Positions 37,232 to 45,093 of a DNA stretch of 64,000 nt are shown one piece after another; within the stretch, counting starts at the first letter, position 1, and each line of letters opens with the position of its first letter. Origin of the DNA: Rummeliibacillus pycnus (lineage in GTDB: Bacteria; Bacillota; Bacilli; Bacillales_A; Planococcaceae); assembly GCF_002884495.1 (NCBI RefSeq), contig NZ_KZ614145.1, forward strand, positions 3,734,423 to 3,798,422. The letters run 5' to 3'. The notes under the pieces were generated by a model. The model did not search any database and had not been told where the DNA came from. It saw only the letters and a list, made by a program, of their open reading frames with translations. Made by a program: the position numbers and the translations under genes.

Positions 37232-37245
37232 AATGGTTTCAATGA

Positions 37246-37285
37246 GTGTCAAAATCCTTGATATTTAAGGGTTTTGGCACTTTTT
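37246..37285 (+). terminator. Duplicated ssrA-type terminator
   Basis: GTGTCAAAATCCTT / AAGGGTTTTGGCAC with a TTTTT tract, near-identical to 6780-6820. It belongs to the next element in the stack. Confidence 0.8.
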
Positions 37286-37340
37286 ATATTTCATTTAATT
37301 TCAATGAATGTCATTTGAACGTAGTCAAAAACGTATTCAA

Positions 37341-37555
37341 TTAATCTGCTACATATTCTACAAATTTTCGAATAGCAGATGTCTTTTTCTCTTTAGATAC
37401 ATGAGCATAAATATTTAAAGTAGTTTGTACGTCGCTATATGTCCCAAACGGTCTTGAACTTCCTTGATACTTACTCCTGCTTCAAATAAAAGCGAATAAT
37501 GTGTGTGTCGTAACCCGTGTGTTGTAATAGGTTTAAGATTATATTTCTTTTGAAA
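37341..37555 (-). pseudogene. Integrase remnant of a second ssrA element
   Basis: The C-terminal 70 residues of a tyrosine integrase similar to the one at 6894-8060: KKYNLKPITTHGLRHTHYSL and VQDRLGH in one frame. After a frameshift come VQTTLNIYAHVSKEKK and IRKFVEYVAD with the stop at 37341. The N-terminal 300 residues are missing. It sits behind the duplicated att site at the same distance and orientation as the intact integrase behind attL, so it marks a tandem, now decayed, element. Confidence 0.85.
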
Positions 37556-37604
37556 TTGATACTTTTTTTGAAAACCATAGCTACTAATTTGAAAAGAAGA
37601 GAAA

Positions 37605-37632
37605 TTGTCTTTATTATCAACGAGCGTATAAT
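37605..37632 (+). promoter_or_regulatory. Promoter of a mini transcription unit
   Basis: TTGTCT (37605-37610), 16-bp spacer and consensus TATAAT (37627-37632). A short AGAGG-TAATT-CCTCT hairpin follows at about 37638, then a 9-codon ORF and a terminator. Confidence 0.6.
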
Positions 37633-37695
37633 GATAGTAGAGGTAATTCCTCTTCTTTTTATTGCTCTTACAACGCAACTAGAAGGAGAATTATC

Positions 37696-37725
37696 ATGCC
37701 AAAGAAAAAAACATCTACAATTTGA
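37696..37725 (+). CDS. Possible 9-residue peptide gene
   Basis: ATG with AGAAGGAGAA upstream, reading MPKKKTSTI then TGA. It is enclosed by its own promoter (37605-37632) and a strong terminator (37729-37756). It could be a genuine microprotein, a leader, or the preserved start of a deleted gene fused to a foreign terminator. Cationic; no known family. Confidence 0.35.
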   Translation: MPKKKTSTI

Positions 37726-37728
37726 GAA

Positions 37729-37756
37729 GCACATCATTTAATTGATGTGTTTTTTT
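37729..37756 (+). terminator. Terminator of the mini transcription unit
   Basis: CACATCA-TTTAAT-TGATGTG followed by TTTTTTTATTT; it also faces the end of the convergent XRE-ImmA gene. Confidence 0.8.
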
Positions 37757-37800
37757 ATTTCACATTAAAATTCATATTTTATAGTTAAAAAGAGCAGATA

Positions 37801-38973
37801 TTATATGATATCCGCTCCTTTATTTGAAAAATCTTTTAATTTTATAACCACTTTAGACTCACTATTATTCGTGAAAATAGCTTCATTTACACCACTAATA
37901 GCAGCTAACATTTTATTTGTAATAAATAAATTATATTCTTCTGCTATTTTTAGAGGAATTTCATGCCCTTTTAAAATGTTATTATCAATAAGTAATTCAA
38001 ATGCTTGTTTGAATACAACGGGTTCTGGTACAGGTGTTGTATTATCAAATGGTTCTGGATTTTTCCATTTTCGATAATGCATTTGCTTATAAAGTTTAAT
38101 CTCTTGTTCAGAGGAAATAATGTCTAAATCTCTCGCTCTTTTAATCATAGCAGCCATTGAGACTTTCCATATCTTTTTAAGACTATAATATGAATCAATA
38201 TCATCAATGATTTTTTTTGTTAAGTCCATTGTAAAAGTATCTTTTGGTAATAAGAAAGCAGAAGCAAATCTATTAGCTTCTTCTTCCATTGTTTTATATT
38301 CATCTTTATCAAGTTCTTGAGGGTTTAAATCTTGGTGTAAAATCCAGTGACCAATTTCATGAGCTAGGCTGAATTGTTGGCGATAAAATGAGCTTGAATG
38401 ACCAGTTGCAATAACATAATATTCATTATCATTTATCTTATTTAAACTACCAAATGCATCTACTTTATCTTCTTGATAATCGGTGTTGATTACGGTGAAG
38501 CCCATTGATTCCGCAATTTCTACTATATCTTCGATAGGCTGATCACCAATTCCAAGTTTTTTTCTTAGTAGAGTTGCTAAAGTTTCAAAATCTAGTTGTT
38601 CATCGTTATCTAAGTCTACATGCAAAAGTTCAGGGAATTCTAAATAACCTTCTAAAAAATCTCTTACAATGACTGTGTATTTTAATAGAATTGATGCAGG
38701 CTGCTTAGACTTTTGTGTTGCAGTTAATCTAGATCGGAAAAATGTACCTTTGTTTTCCACTTTAGAAATATCTTCTGAATAAAAAAATTCTCTAGGAAAA
38801 TCCAGAATTTTAAACAACTGTAATGACTTTTCAAAAGTAGGTTCACTTTTTCCATTTTCGTATTTAGAAATCATTTGTTTTGTGACATTTAACTTCTCTG
38901 CTAGTTCAGTAATTGATAATTTGTTATATAATCTAGCTTCTTTTAACCGTGATCCATTAAATATCTTATTCAT
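37801..38973 (-). CDS. XRE regulator fused to ImmA/IrrE metallopeptidase
   Basis: A 390-aa protein with an N-terminal XRE helix-turn-helix (about 8-60: LSITELAEKLNVTKQMISKY) and an M78 zinc peptidase domain (His205-Glu-Ile-Gly-His209 in FSLAHEIGHWIL, with the downstream EEEANRFASAFLLP glutamate). Such fusions control mobile elements or toxin-antitoxin genes by cleaving a repressor. The ATG at 38973 has GGAG 8 bases upstream and is preferred over 38991. It lies 31 bases downstream of the next minus-strand gene, likely in one operon. Confidence 0.9.
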   Translation of the reverse strand: MNKIFNGSRLKEARLYNKLSITELAEKLNVTKQMISKYENGKSEPTFEKSLQLFKILDFPREFFYSEDISKVENKGTFFRSRLTATQKSKQPASILLKYTVIVRDFLEGYLEFPELLHVDLDNDEQLDFETLATLLRKKLGIGDQPIEDIVEIAESMGFTVINTDYQEDKVDAFGSLNKINDNEYYVIATGHSSSFYRQQFSLAHEIGHWILHQDLNPQELDKDEYKTMEEEANRFASAFLLPKDTFTMDLTKKIIDDIDSYYSLKKIWKVSMAAMIKRARDLDIISSEQEIKLYKQMHYRKWKNPEPFDNTTPVPEPVVFKQAFELLIDNNILKGHEIPLKIAEEYNLFITNKMLAAISGVNEAIFTNNSESKVVIKLKDFSNKGADII

Positions 38974-39004
38974 AAATAAAACTCCAAACATAATTATATT
39001 GATA

Positions 39005-39730
39005 TTATTTAGTTTTTAATTTTAATAAACTTTTCTTCTTCCCATTTTTAGAAGTTCCTTCTTGAGGTAATTTTACTTGACTGCTAGAAGCAAATTTCTT
39101 AGGTGTAATATTGTCAGATTCCAAAATAGAACTGTAATCAGTTGTAAGTAGGTGCGATAAATTTTTCGTAAATATTAGCTCATTACTTGTATTAAATGCC
39201 AATGCCTTAATCGTTGTATGAAGAGAATTATCCTCAAATGCAAAAATAAAGAATTTTTCGGGAATGATGGCAGAAGAATTAATCATTTCTTTTGCTAAAT
39301 TGAGTAGTTCATCTTTATTCTCTTCTACTCCAAACAAAGTAGTTTGTTGACTAATAGGTGGAAGATGGTCATAAGAAGCATTGAATTGGTTTAACAATTT
39401 AGTATAGTGCTGACCATCACTTTTTAATACATTCTTTAAAGTTTTTGCCTTCATAAAGGCATATATTTCTTTAGTTTTGACATTAATCACAAACATAACT
39501 TCCCAAAGATGTGATCTACTAACTTTAAGAGGTAATAAATCTAATTTATGTGCTACTTCGTAAATATTATTATATCTTTGATCCCATTCAAATGTATGTT
39601 TACTATTTGAAGTACCTTTCCCATGCTCATTATTAATTGCCTGTAAGTAGAGCTCTTTTCGTTCAGGATCTTTATAAATTACTCTATTTAAAAGTACAGA
39701 TAAAACTTCAGACTTAATAGATAATTCCAA
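39005..39730 (-). CDS. Partner of the XRE-ImmA gene, DUF5986-like
   Basis: A 241-aa protein started at TTG because AGGTGGTTTTAAA lies upstream; a longer frame to 39784 has no ribosome site. It resembles hypothetical proteins (DUF5986 type, recalled not searched) found beside XRE-ImmA genes. Features: HLWEVMFVINVKTKEIYAFM and a conserved-looking HYTKLLNQFN segment, then a basic Lys-rich tail (SKNGKKKSLLKLKTK). It may be the regulated partner or the toxin of a two-gene module. Function unknown. Confidence 0.6.
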   Translation of the reverse strand: MELSIKSEVLSVLLNRVIYKDPERKELYLQAINNEHGKGTSNSKHTFEWDQRYNNIYEVAHKLDLLPLKVSRSHLWEVMFVINVKTKEIYAFMKAKTLKNVLKSDGQHYTKLLNQFNASYDHLPPISQQTTLFGVEENKDELLNLAKEMINSSAIIPEKFFIFAFEDNSLHTTIKALAFNTSNELIFTKNLSHLLTTDYSSILESDNITPKKFASSSQVKLPQEGTSKNGKKKSLLKLKTK

Positions 39731-39947
39731 ATTTAAAACCACCTTTCTTTTCTTTATGATAACTATTGTTGTTTTGTAAGTCAAATATAAATCTTATTTT
39801 AGAAAAAAATAAATAAAAGTCAACTAACGAAGAAAGTATTATAAAAAGTAAGGTTTATTACTATAATTTTATGTATTAAAAGTATTAAATTATATTTATA
39901 GTTATATAAGTGCTTTAATTAACCAAACTTATACTCGAATTGAAGAC

Positions 39948-40340
39948 TTGGAGGAACGAAGTAAGGAACGACTTGAAGATATAGAACGTGAACGAAGTAT
40001 CCAGTTACAGACTATTAAGCCTATTACACAACTGCATATACAACCAATTGAAAGGTCAGCGAGGGTAATTTCAAAAGATTTTATCGAACTTGTAAAAGAA
40101 TATGAATATCAAAATGGCCAATTAAATATTCGTGAAATGAAAGCGTTCGGCTTAGTCGATTTCACAAGTGAAGAAGATGGTAATACTCGATTTATTTTAT
40201 TAACATCATCACTAGAGTTGCTTTCACAACAATTAGAGCTTAATGATTACCGAGAATTAAATGGATCAGTATATGTTTATCTGATAGATCAACATAAGAT
40301 TGTTGAAGAAGTGAAAACGGAAAAAATCATCGGAATTTAG
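39948..40340 (+). pseudogene. Probable N-terminally truncated protein
   Basis: A 130-codon frame whose first start (TTG 39948) lacks a ribosome site, while coding-like sequence (NQTYTRIED) continues upstream of it in frame. A charged coiled-coil start (EERSKERLEDIERERS) is followed by a compact domain (FIELVKEYEYQNGQLNIREM to VKTEKIIGI). Not recognised. Most likely the 3' part of a deleted gene. Confidence 0.45.
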
Positions 40341-40733
40341 TTTGAAGGAAAAAATTTTAATGTTTAACGTTCTTTTTACCTTTATATTTTAGAAATTTGA
40401 AGTTTGAAGTCAACGAAAGTTCCTCGTTTTTGCAACCAAGCAAACTTAAAAAACGTGCAAATTGGGTCGGATTTAATGTTTAATTACAAGGATAATTTGA
40501 TGGGTATTCAAAGTAATTTGTCGGCTCGGAAACACCTAATTTTTGTGAGTGTTTGCGTTTTGAGATGGGGAAAATACTAAAAAACGACTCAACGTTTTTG
40601 TCTAATTATAGGATATATAATTATGAAGTTGAAAAAGGGTTGAAAAAGGTTAAATTCATCAATAGCTAATTGCTAATTTAATTATTTTGTAAGAAAATTA
40701 GACTAGATAATCCTAATATCTAGGAGTGACATT
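40341..40733. other. Non-coding spacer
   Basis: No supported gene, promoter or repeat was found in this AT-rich stretch of about 390 bases within the decayed element. Confidence 0.4.
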
Positions 40734-40844
40734 ATGTTATTAACAATTTGTATTATTGCAATCATAGTTAGTATCTTATTAATTGTACTCATGATGAAGT
40801 GCAAAAAAATCAACAAGCAAATCTGGAATTATTCAGCGAATTAA
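40734..40844 (+). pseudogene. Small membrane-anchored coiled-coil protein, frameshifted
   Basis: Starts ATG behind TAGGAGTGACATT and reads an N-terminal membrane helix (LLTICIIAIIVSILLIVLMM), then stops after 36 codons. Another frame continues with coiled-coil-like sequence (QQANLELFSELKQNLN). Likely a frameshifted small membrane protein. Confidence 0.45.
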
Positions 40845-41005
40845 AACAAAACTTGAATTGATTGAGCAAACAATTCCAAAACAGTCATTGAAAATTTTTT
40901 AAAATTGAAAATTCCACTCAGTGAATCGCAGTTTCCGATTTCTAGGAATTAAATTTCTAGGATTTAAATATATTTTTTATAAGAAAGCGTGGGTGACTTA
41001 AAATA

Positions 41006-41146
41006 GTGAAATTTAATGAATACAACGTAATAGTTAGAGATGAATATTTAGATGCTTACAAATCATTTGTCTTAAAAGACTCCCTTGATATGTTGCATTA
41101 TTATGGTATTGGAGGAATTGGGAAAACAACTTTAAAAAAAGATTAG
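41006..41146 (+). pseudogene. Truncated STAND-type NTPase start
   Basis: A 46-codon GTG-started frame ends soon after a perfect P-loop in the style of NB-ARC/STAND ATPases (YYGIGGIGKTTLKK). Full-length relatives are large sensor proteins with C-terminal repeats, several of them antiphage. Here the sequence stops two codons after the P-loop and nothing downstream resembles the rest, so it is the stump of a deleted gene. Confidence 0.6.
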
Positions 41147-41200
41147 TCGATATATAATATAAGTCTTGCACAAAGCCAATTAGCAAAGGGGAACTTTTGT

Positions 41201-42460
41201 ATGCTTTACAACTATTCTAATTTTAAAATCATTTTTTTTACACTGAGTCTTATTGCAACTTTAGGATTTTTAATAGTATATGGTTTTTTATACGGATACT
41301 ATTTTAGTGGGACTAATTTTTTTGATATTTCTTATTTTTCATTCATTTCTAGTTTTATACCTTTCGATATAAGAACCCTCTCTTTTGTCTCGGTTTTTTT
41401 TATCGCCATATATTATTTTACCTCTAATTTTATTTTATCTATTTCTTCAAAAAATAAAACAATTTTGATAATAAGTATATGTTTGTCGGTTCTAGGGTTA
41501 AATTTTGTTATAGCTACTTTCTTTTCTAATGAAATATCATGGAAAGCAAATTTTAGTTTTTTAATTGCATGGTTATATATTGGTGGTATATTAATTTCAA
41601 TGTATTTAATGTTTTCTTTAATTAATAGTGATCCAAAAATATTTAATCATTTTATAGGGATTTTATTATTAGGAATAATTTTATTTTTATTATTTATAGC
41701 AGAAGTCAATAGTCTAGTAGAAATTAAATATTCAGAATTGAAGCCATTTATTGAGAAATATTTATTCTCGTTAGAACTTTTAATAGCTAATTATACTTTA
41801 ATACTGGCATTAATTATACTTTGTTCAAGTTTAATGCTTTTTAAAATATCAGTTGATAGAAATAGATTTCATTGGTTTTATTACACATATACTTTATTTT
41901 TCATAATTGAAATATTAATAATTTTTATAGTTAATAAAGAAAATAGATTAGCAACCACATTTATTATAATGATTACTTTGTTGATTGGATTATTTTTATT
42001 TTGCTTAATAATGTCAATAAAGTATTTTAAAAAAGTAAAAAAACAGAAAAAATATATACCTGAGGAAGAAATAACAAAACAAGAGGATGTTGAACATTCT
42101 AAAGAAATTAAAAATTCAAGTATGCTATTCCAAATAATAAAAATGGCTATAAAATTAATGAAAAATAAAGATTATGGTACAAAATTTAAAGTTTTTATGC
42201 TAAGTATTATATTAATTTTAATAATATTTTTACCTAGATTATCTATTTATACTGGACAAACAATTAGAAATTTAAATATTGAGTCACTTGAAAAATATGA
42301 AGTGATTTATGTTACTAAGGATGATAAAAAACATAAAGTGACAGCTAATTATTTCATTGAAACCGATAATCATCTTTACATATCTAATGAAAAATGGAAA
42401 TTATATGTTTTGAAATCAGATAATTATTATATTGAAAGTATAAAAAAAGCATCTAATTAA
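41201..42460 (+). CDS. Polytopic membrane protein of unknown function
   Basis: Not recognised. The 419-aa product has about eight transmembrane segments in residues 5-275, a charged cytoplasmic stretch (KKVKKQKKYIPEEEITKQED, about 280-305), a ninth segment near 338-360 and a final soluble domain of about 60 residues (VIYVTKDDKKHKVTANYFIE). It starts 54 bases after the truncated STAND fragment and has a modest AAGGGGA ribosome site. Intact length suggests it is still a gene, unlike its neighbours. Confidence 0.7.
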   Translation: MLYNYSNFKIIFFTLSLIATLGFLIVYGFLYGYYFSGTNFFDISYFSFISSFIPFDIRTLSFVSVFFIAIYYFTSNFILSISSKNKTILIISICLSVLGLNFVIATFFSNEISWKANFSFLIAWLYIGGILISMYLMFSLINSDPKIFNHFIGILLLGIILFLLFIAEVNSLVEIKYSELKPFIEKYLFSLELLIANYTLILALIILCSSLMLFKISVDRNRFHWFYYTYTLFFIIEILIIFIVNKENRLATTFIIMITLLIGLFLFCLIMSIKYFKKVKKQKKYIPEEEITKQEDVEHSKEIKNSSMLFQIIKMAIKLMKNKDYGTKFKVFMLSIILILIIFLPRLSIYTGQTIRNLNIESLEKYEVIYVTKDDKKHKVTANYFIETDNHLYISNEKWKLYVLKSDNYYIESIKKASN

Positions 42461-42563
42461 TATATATTTTGAAAATAAATGCTGAAGACTCTAACAATAT
42501 TGGATTTCAGCATTTTTTATTTTATTAAAGTAGCGATTGACTAAGAATAGAAAAACATAGTTG

Positions 42564-43160
42564 TTATATGCCTAAATACTCTTCGAATTTTTGAATAGCA
42601 CTTTCTTTTGCCTTAGCAGTAACATGAGCATAGATGTTCATTGTTGTTTGAATATCAGTATGACCTAGACGAACTTGTACTTCCTTAATTTTTGCACCTG
42701 ATTCAAACAGTAAAGAACAATGCGTGTGACGTAATCTATGAGTAGTAATTGATTTAAGATTATATTTCTTTTGAACTTACATGATCCATTTCCAAGTTTT
42801 CGTAGGCTGTAAAAACTCATTATGTTCATTGCTGAAGACTAATTGATTAGGTGATTGATTAGGTGATTTTGTATTGAGCCTAATTTAAAATAGTCTTTTT
42901 TTGTTTCTTTTGCCATTCTTTTAAAATAGCTATTGTACGAGAATCCATTGCGATAGTACGTGCAATACCTGTTCTCGTTGATTTTAAATATAATTGATTA
43001 TTTTTACCGCGTGAAATTGCTTTATTAATGTGAATTTTATTGTCTGTAAAGCTAATATCGTTCCATGTAAGTGCAAATGCTTCACCTTTACGCATACCAC
43101 TAAATGCTAAAAGGCAAATAAGGTATAGGCTTTCACATTCTTTTCTTTTTCAAAGCAAGT
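42564..43160 (-). pseudogene. Third, frameshifted tyrosine integrase remnant
   Basis: The catalytic half of an integrase in several frames: CFEKEKNVKAYTLF, then MRKGEAFALTWNDISFTDNK to AILKEWQKKQKK, then KKYNLKSITTHRLRHTHCSL, QVRLGHTDIQTTMNIYAHV and FEEYLGI ending at 42564. At least two frameshifts and loss of the N-terminal half make it inactive. A third relative of the ssrA integrases, it supports repeated integration at this locus. Confidence 0.85.
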
Positions 43161-43181
43161 CGCCTAAACGAACGAAATCTG

Positions 43182-43381
43182 CTACGAACAATTTCCTATA
43201 CACGGTGGGCGTTTCATATTTACCGCTCCATGACAAGGCAATTGAAACTGCAAAAGAAGTTGGTCCAGTAGAACTCAAAAGGGACAATAAAAAAAGTAGT
43301 TTTCTTCACGCTTATGAAAGTATTCAAAAGCAAGTCGAAAAAGGAAGAATTGGCTTCAAACGCAAATATGTAAGATGCTAA
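43182..43381 (+). pseudogene. 3' fragment of an unidentified gene at the element's right edge
   Basis: An open frame reading YTVGVSYLPLHDKAIETAKE through IGFKRKYVRC-stop, with no start codon of its own, directly abuts the integrase remnant. It is followed by a proper terminator, so it looks like the real 3' end of a chromosomal or element gene whose 5' part was deleted. Product not recognised. Confidence 0.4.
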
Positions 43382-43419
43382 ACAATCGCATCGTATAACG
43401 AATACGATTCAATGATCGT

Positions 43420-43456
43420 GGGTGTTGATCCAAAATGGATTGATGCCCTTTTTTGT
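43420..43456 (+). terminator. Terminator after the gene fragment
   Basis: GGGTGTTGATCC pairs with GGATTGATGCCC as RNA using several G-U pairs, then TTTTTTG. The spacer to 43776 shows no gene. Confidence 0.65.
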
Positions 43457-43776
43457 TGAGCTTATTTTATTAACGAAGCATAATATTCAGCGTTTCTAAT
43501 GGTATCTTACACATAAATTTAGTAATTCATGCATTCTCTTGTATTTCAAGCCTATCCTATATTTTGTGTATGCACATAGAAAATACAAGGACACTCCTCC
43601 TATTTAAAGTGTGATTGCTAACAATTACAAGATACCAAAGAATACCCATATATCAAAGTTATTTACTTTTAAGCAAGTGCCAAATAGCCTAAAAAAGGGT
43701 ATTGAATGAATTTATGTGATAGAATTAACTGTAAAATAAATCGATGGACTGTTTAGATTAAAAATTTTATTGTTCA

Positions 43777-43808
43777 TAAAAAAATCCTCCTTATAATCTG
43801 GAGGATTT
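43777..43808 (-). terminator. Terminator of the peptide gene
   Basis: On the minus strand AAATCCTCC-AGATTATAA-GGAGGATTT is followed by TTTTATG, about 50 bases after the stop codon of the 33-codon peptide gene, completing a compact transcription unit. Confidence 0.75.
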
Positions 43809-43859
43809 GTACAAGGACTATATTAATTGGGGTACAAAAGAAAAGATAGTAATTAAATA

Positions 43860-43961
43860 TTAGAATAGTGCAAAAAAATGTTGAAGTTGAATAGTTCCTG
43901 CAGAAGACAGTAATACAGCAGCTGCAGCTAAACAATTTACGTAAATAGATTTCTTTTTCAT
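43860..43961 (-). CDS. Candidate signalling-peptide precursor (33 aa)
   Basis: A 33-residue product with a basic start (MKKKSIYVN), a hydrophobic core (LAAAAVLL), a small-residue region (SSAG) and a hydrophobic C-terminus (QLQHFFALF). This is the general build of exported pheromone precursors (PapR, Phr, SHP). AAAGGG lies about 11 bases before the ATG, and a terminator follows. It is transcribed divergently from an Rgg-like regulator, as shp genes are from rgg genes in streptococci. Export, processing and the active peptide (presumably C-terminal) are inference. Confidence 0.6.
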   Translation of the reverse strand: MKKKSIYVNCLAAAAVLLSSAGTIQLQHFFALF

Positions 43962-44028
43962 CGTATTCTCATCCCTTTCTTTTATTTTATATTAGTAAGT
44001 ATATTAAACAAAAAACAATTAAAATAAA

Positions 44029-44048
44029 ATGTAAACAAAATGATACAT
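44029..44048. promoter_or_regulatory. Inverted repeat in the divergent regulator/peptide promoter region
   Basis: ATGTA-N10-TACAT lies between the peptide gene and the Rgg-like gene, 26 bases before the regulator's start. It is a candidate binding site for the regulator. The minus-strand promoter of the peptide gene probably uses the TAATAT near 43990. Confidence 0.4.
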
Positions 44049-44074
44049 ATACCTTGAAATTAGGGGGTTATTAA

Positions 44075-44950
44075 ATGGAAATTGGCCAAGTAATTAAAAA
44101 AATACGTACAAATAAAAACATTACACAACAATCACTAGCCAATGCGATCGGTATGACTCGTCCCTATATTGCTCGGATTGAATCAGGAAAAAATAGTATT
44201 TCGTCAGACAAGCTTACTGAAATATTGGATTATTGTAATGTATCTTACAATGAGTTTTTCTATATGAAAAATGATTATAAAAAAGAGTCAAAAATGAATG
44301 ACTATAATAAAGTAATAAAATTATACTACGAAAAAAATATGGAGGGAATTTCAAAAATAAAAGATGAAGCGAAAAGAAAATATGAAGAAAATAATGATAT
44401 TTTTTTAAGGCATTTATATATTTTGTGCCATTGTATGGAAAACGACTTGGATGTTAATAAAATAGATAAAGAATATACTCAGGAAATAACGGATTATTTA
44501 TTGAGCATTGATGATTGGTGCTATTATGAGTTGGTTGTTTTAAATAATTTTTTATTTTTATTTTCTCCTGCTCCTGCTCTTTTAATGTCAAAAAATTTAC
44601 TGAAATATGCAGAAAAATATAAGGAATTGAATTCAGATACAAAAGTATTAAGTTATTTATTATTTAATCTTCTAGAATTAAGTATAAAAAATAATGACTT
44701 TGAGTCTGCTAAAACGTTATTGAATGCTACGAAAACATATACCAAAAAGAATACAGAGTTTTTTGAACTAACATTATCACTGTTTTATGAAGGAATGTTA
44801 AATATAGTAGATGATTTCATCATGGAGGGAATTGAAAAGTGCAATAAATCTTTGGATATATTCAGAACTTTAAGTAATGAGTATTTTTATACAAAATTAA
44901 AAGAAGACTTAGATCAGCTATTGAAGAAGAAACTGTCTGCAAAAAAATAA
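44075..44950 (+). CDS. Rgg/PlcR-type HTH regulator with helical (TPR-like) C-domain
   Basis: A 291-aa regulator: N-terminal XRE helix-turn-helix (about 6-60: ITQQSLANAIGMTRPYIARI) followed by the NVSYNEFFY hinge typical of Rgg/GadR/MutR and PlcR proteins, then about 220 residues of helices with repeat-like spacing. In this family the helical domain binds an imported peptide pheromone and switches DNA binding. The ribosome site is AGGGGGTT. The divergent peptide gene upstream and the c-di-GMP gene 143 bases downstream are likely targets. Confidence 0.85.
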   Translation: MEIGQVIKKIRTNKNITQQSLANAIGMTRPYIARIESGKNSISSDKLTEILDYCNVSYNEFFYMKNDYKKESKMNDYNKVIKLYYEKNMEGISKIKDEAKRKYEENNDIFLRHLYILCHCMENDLDVNKIDKEYTQEITDYLLSIDDWCYYELVVLNNFLFLFSPAPALLMSKNLLKYAEKYKELNSDTKVLSYLLFNLLELSIKNNDFESAKTLLNATKTYTKKNTEFFELTLSLFYEGMLNIVDDFIMEGIEKCNKSLDIFRTLSNEYFYTKLKEDLDQLLKKKLSAKK

Positions 44951-45093
44951 GCGTATAAAATAATACACAAAAAATTATTATTGCCTCTCAATAAGATTAA
45001 ATATATATAACAGAGAATATATTTAATTGGTGCGAAATGCTTATTGAATTTTCAATTAATATGCATTTTGTATTATAAGGTCGGGTGGCAATA

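Noticed and set aside
43182-43381. Possible intact gene in the long plus-strand frame 43040-43381
   Set aside because: The first half of that frame is antisense to the integrase remnant; only the 3' part looks coding and it has no start.
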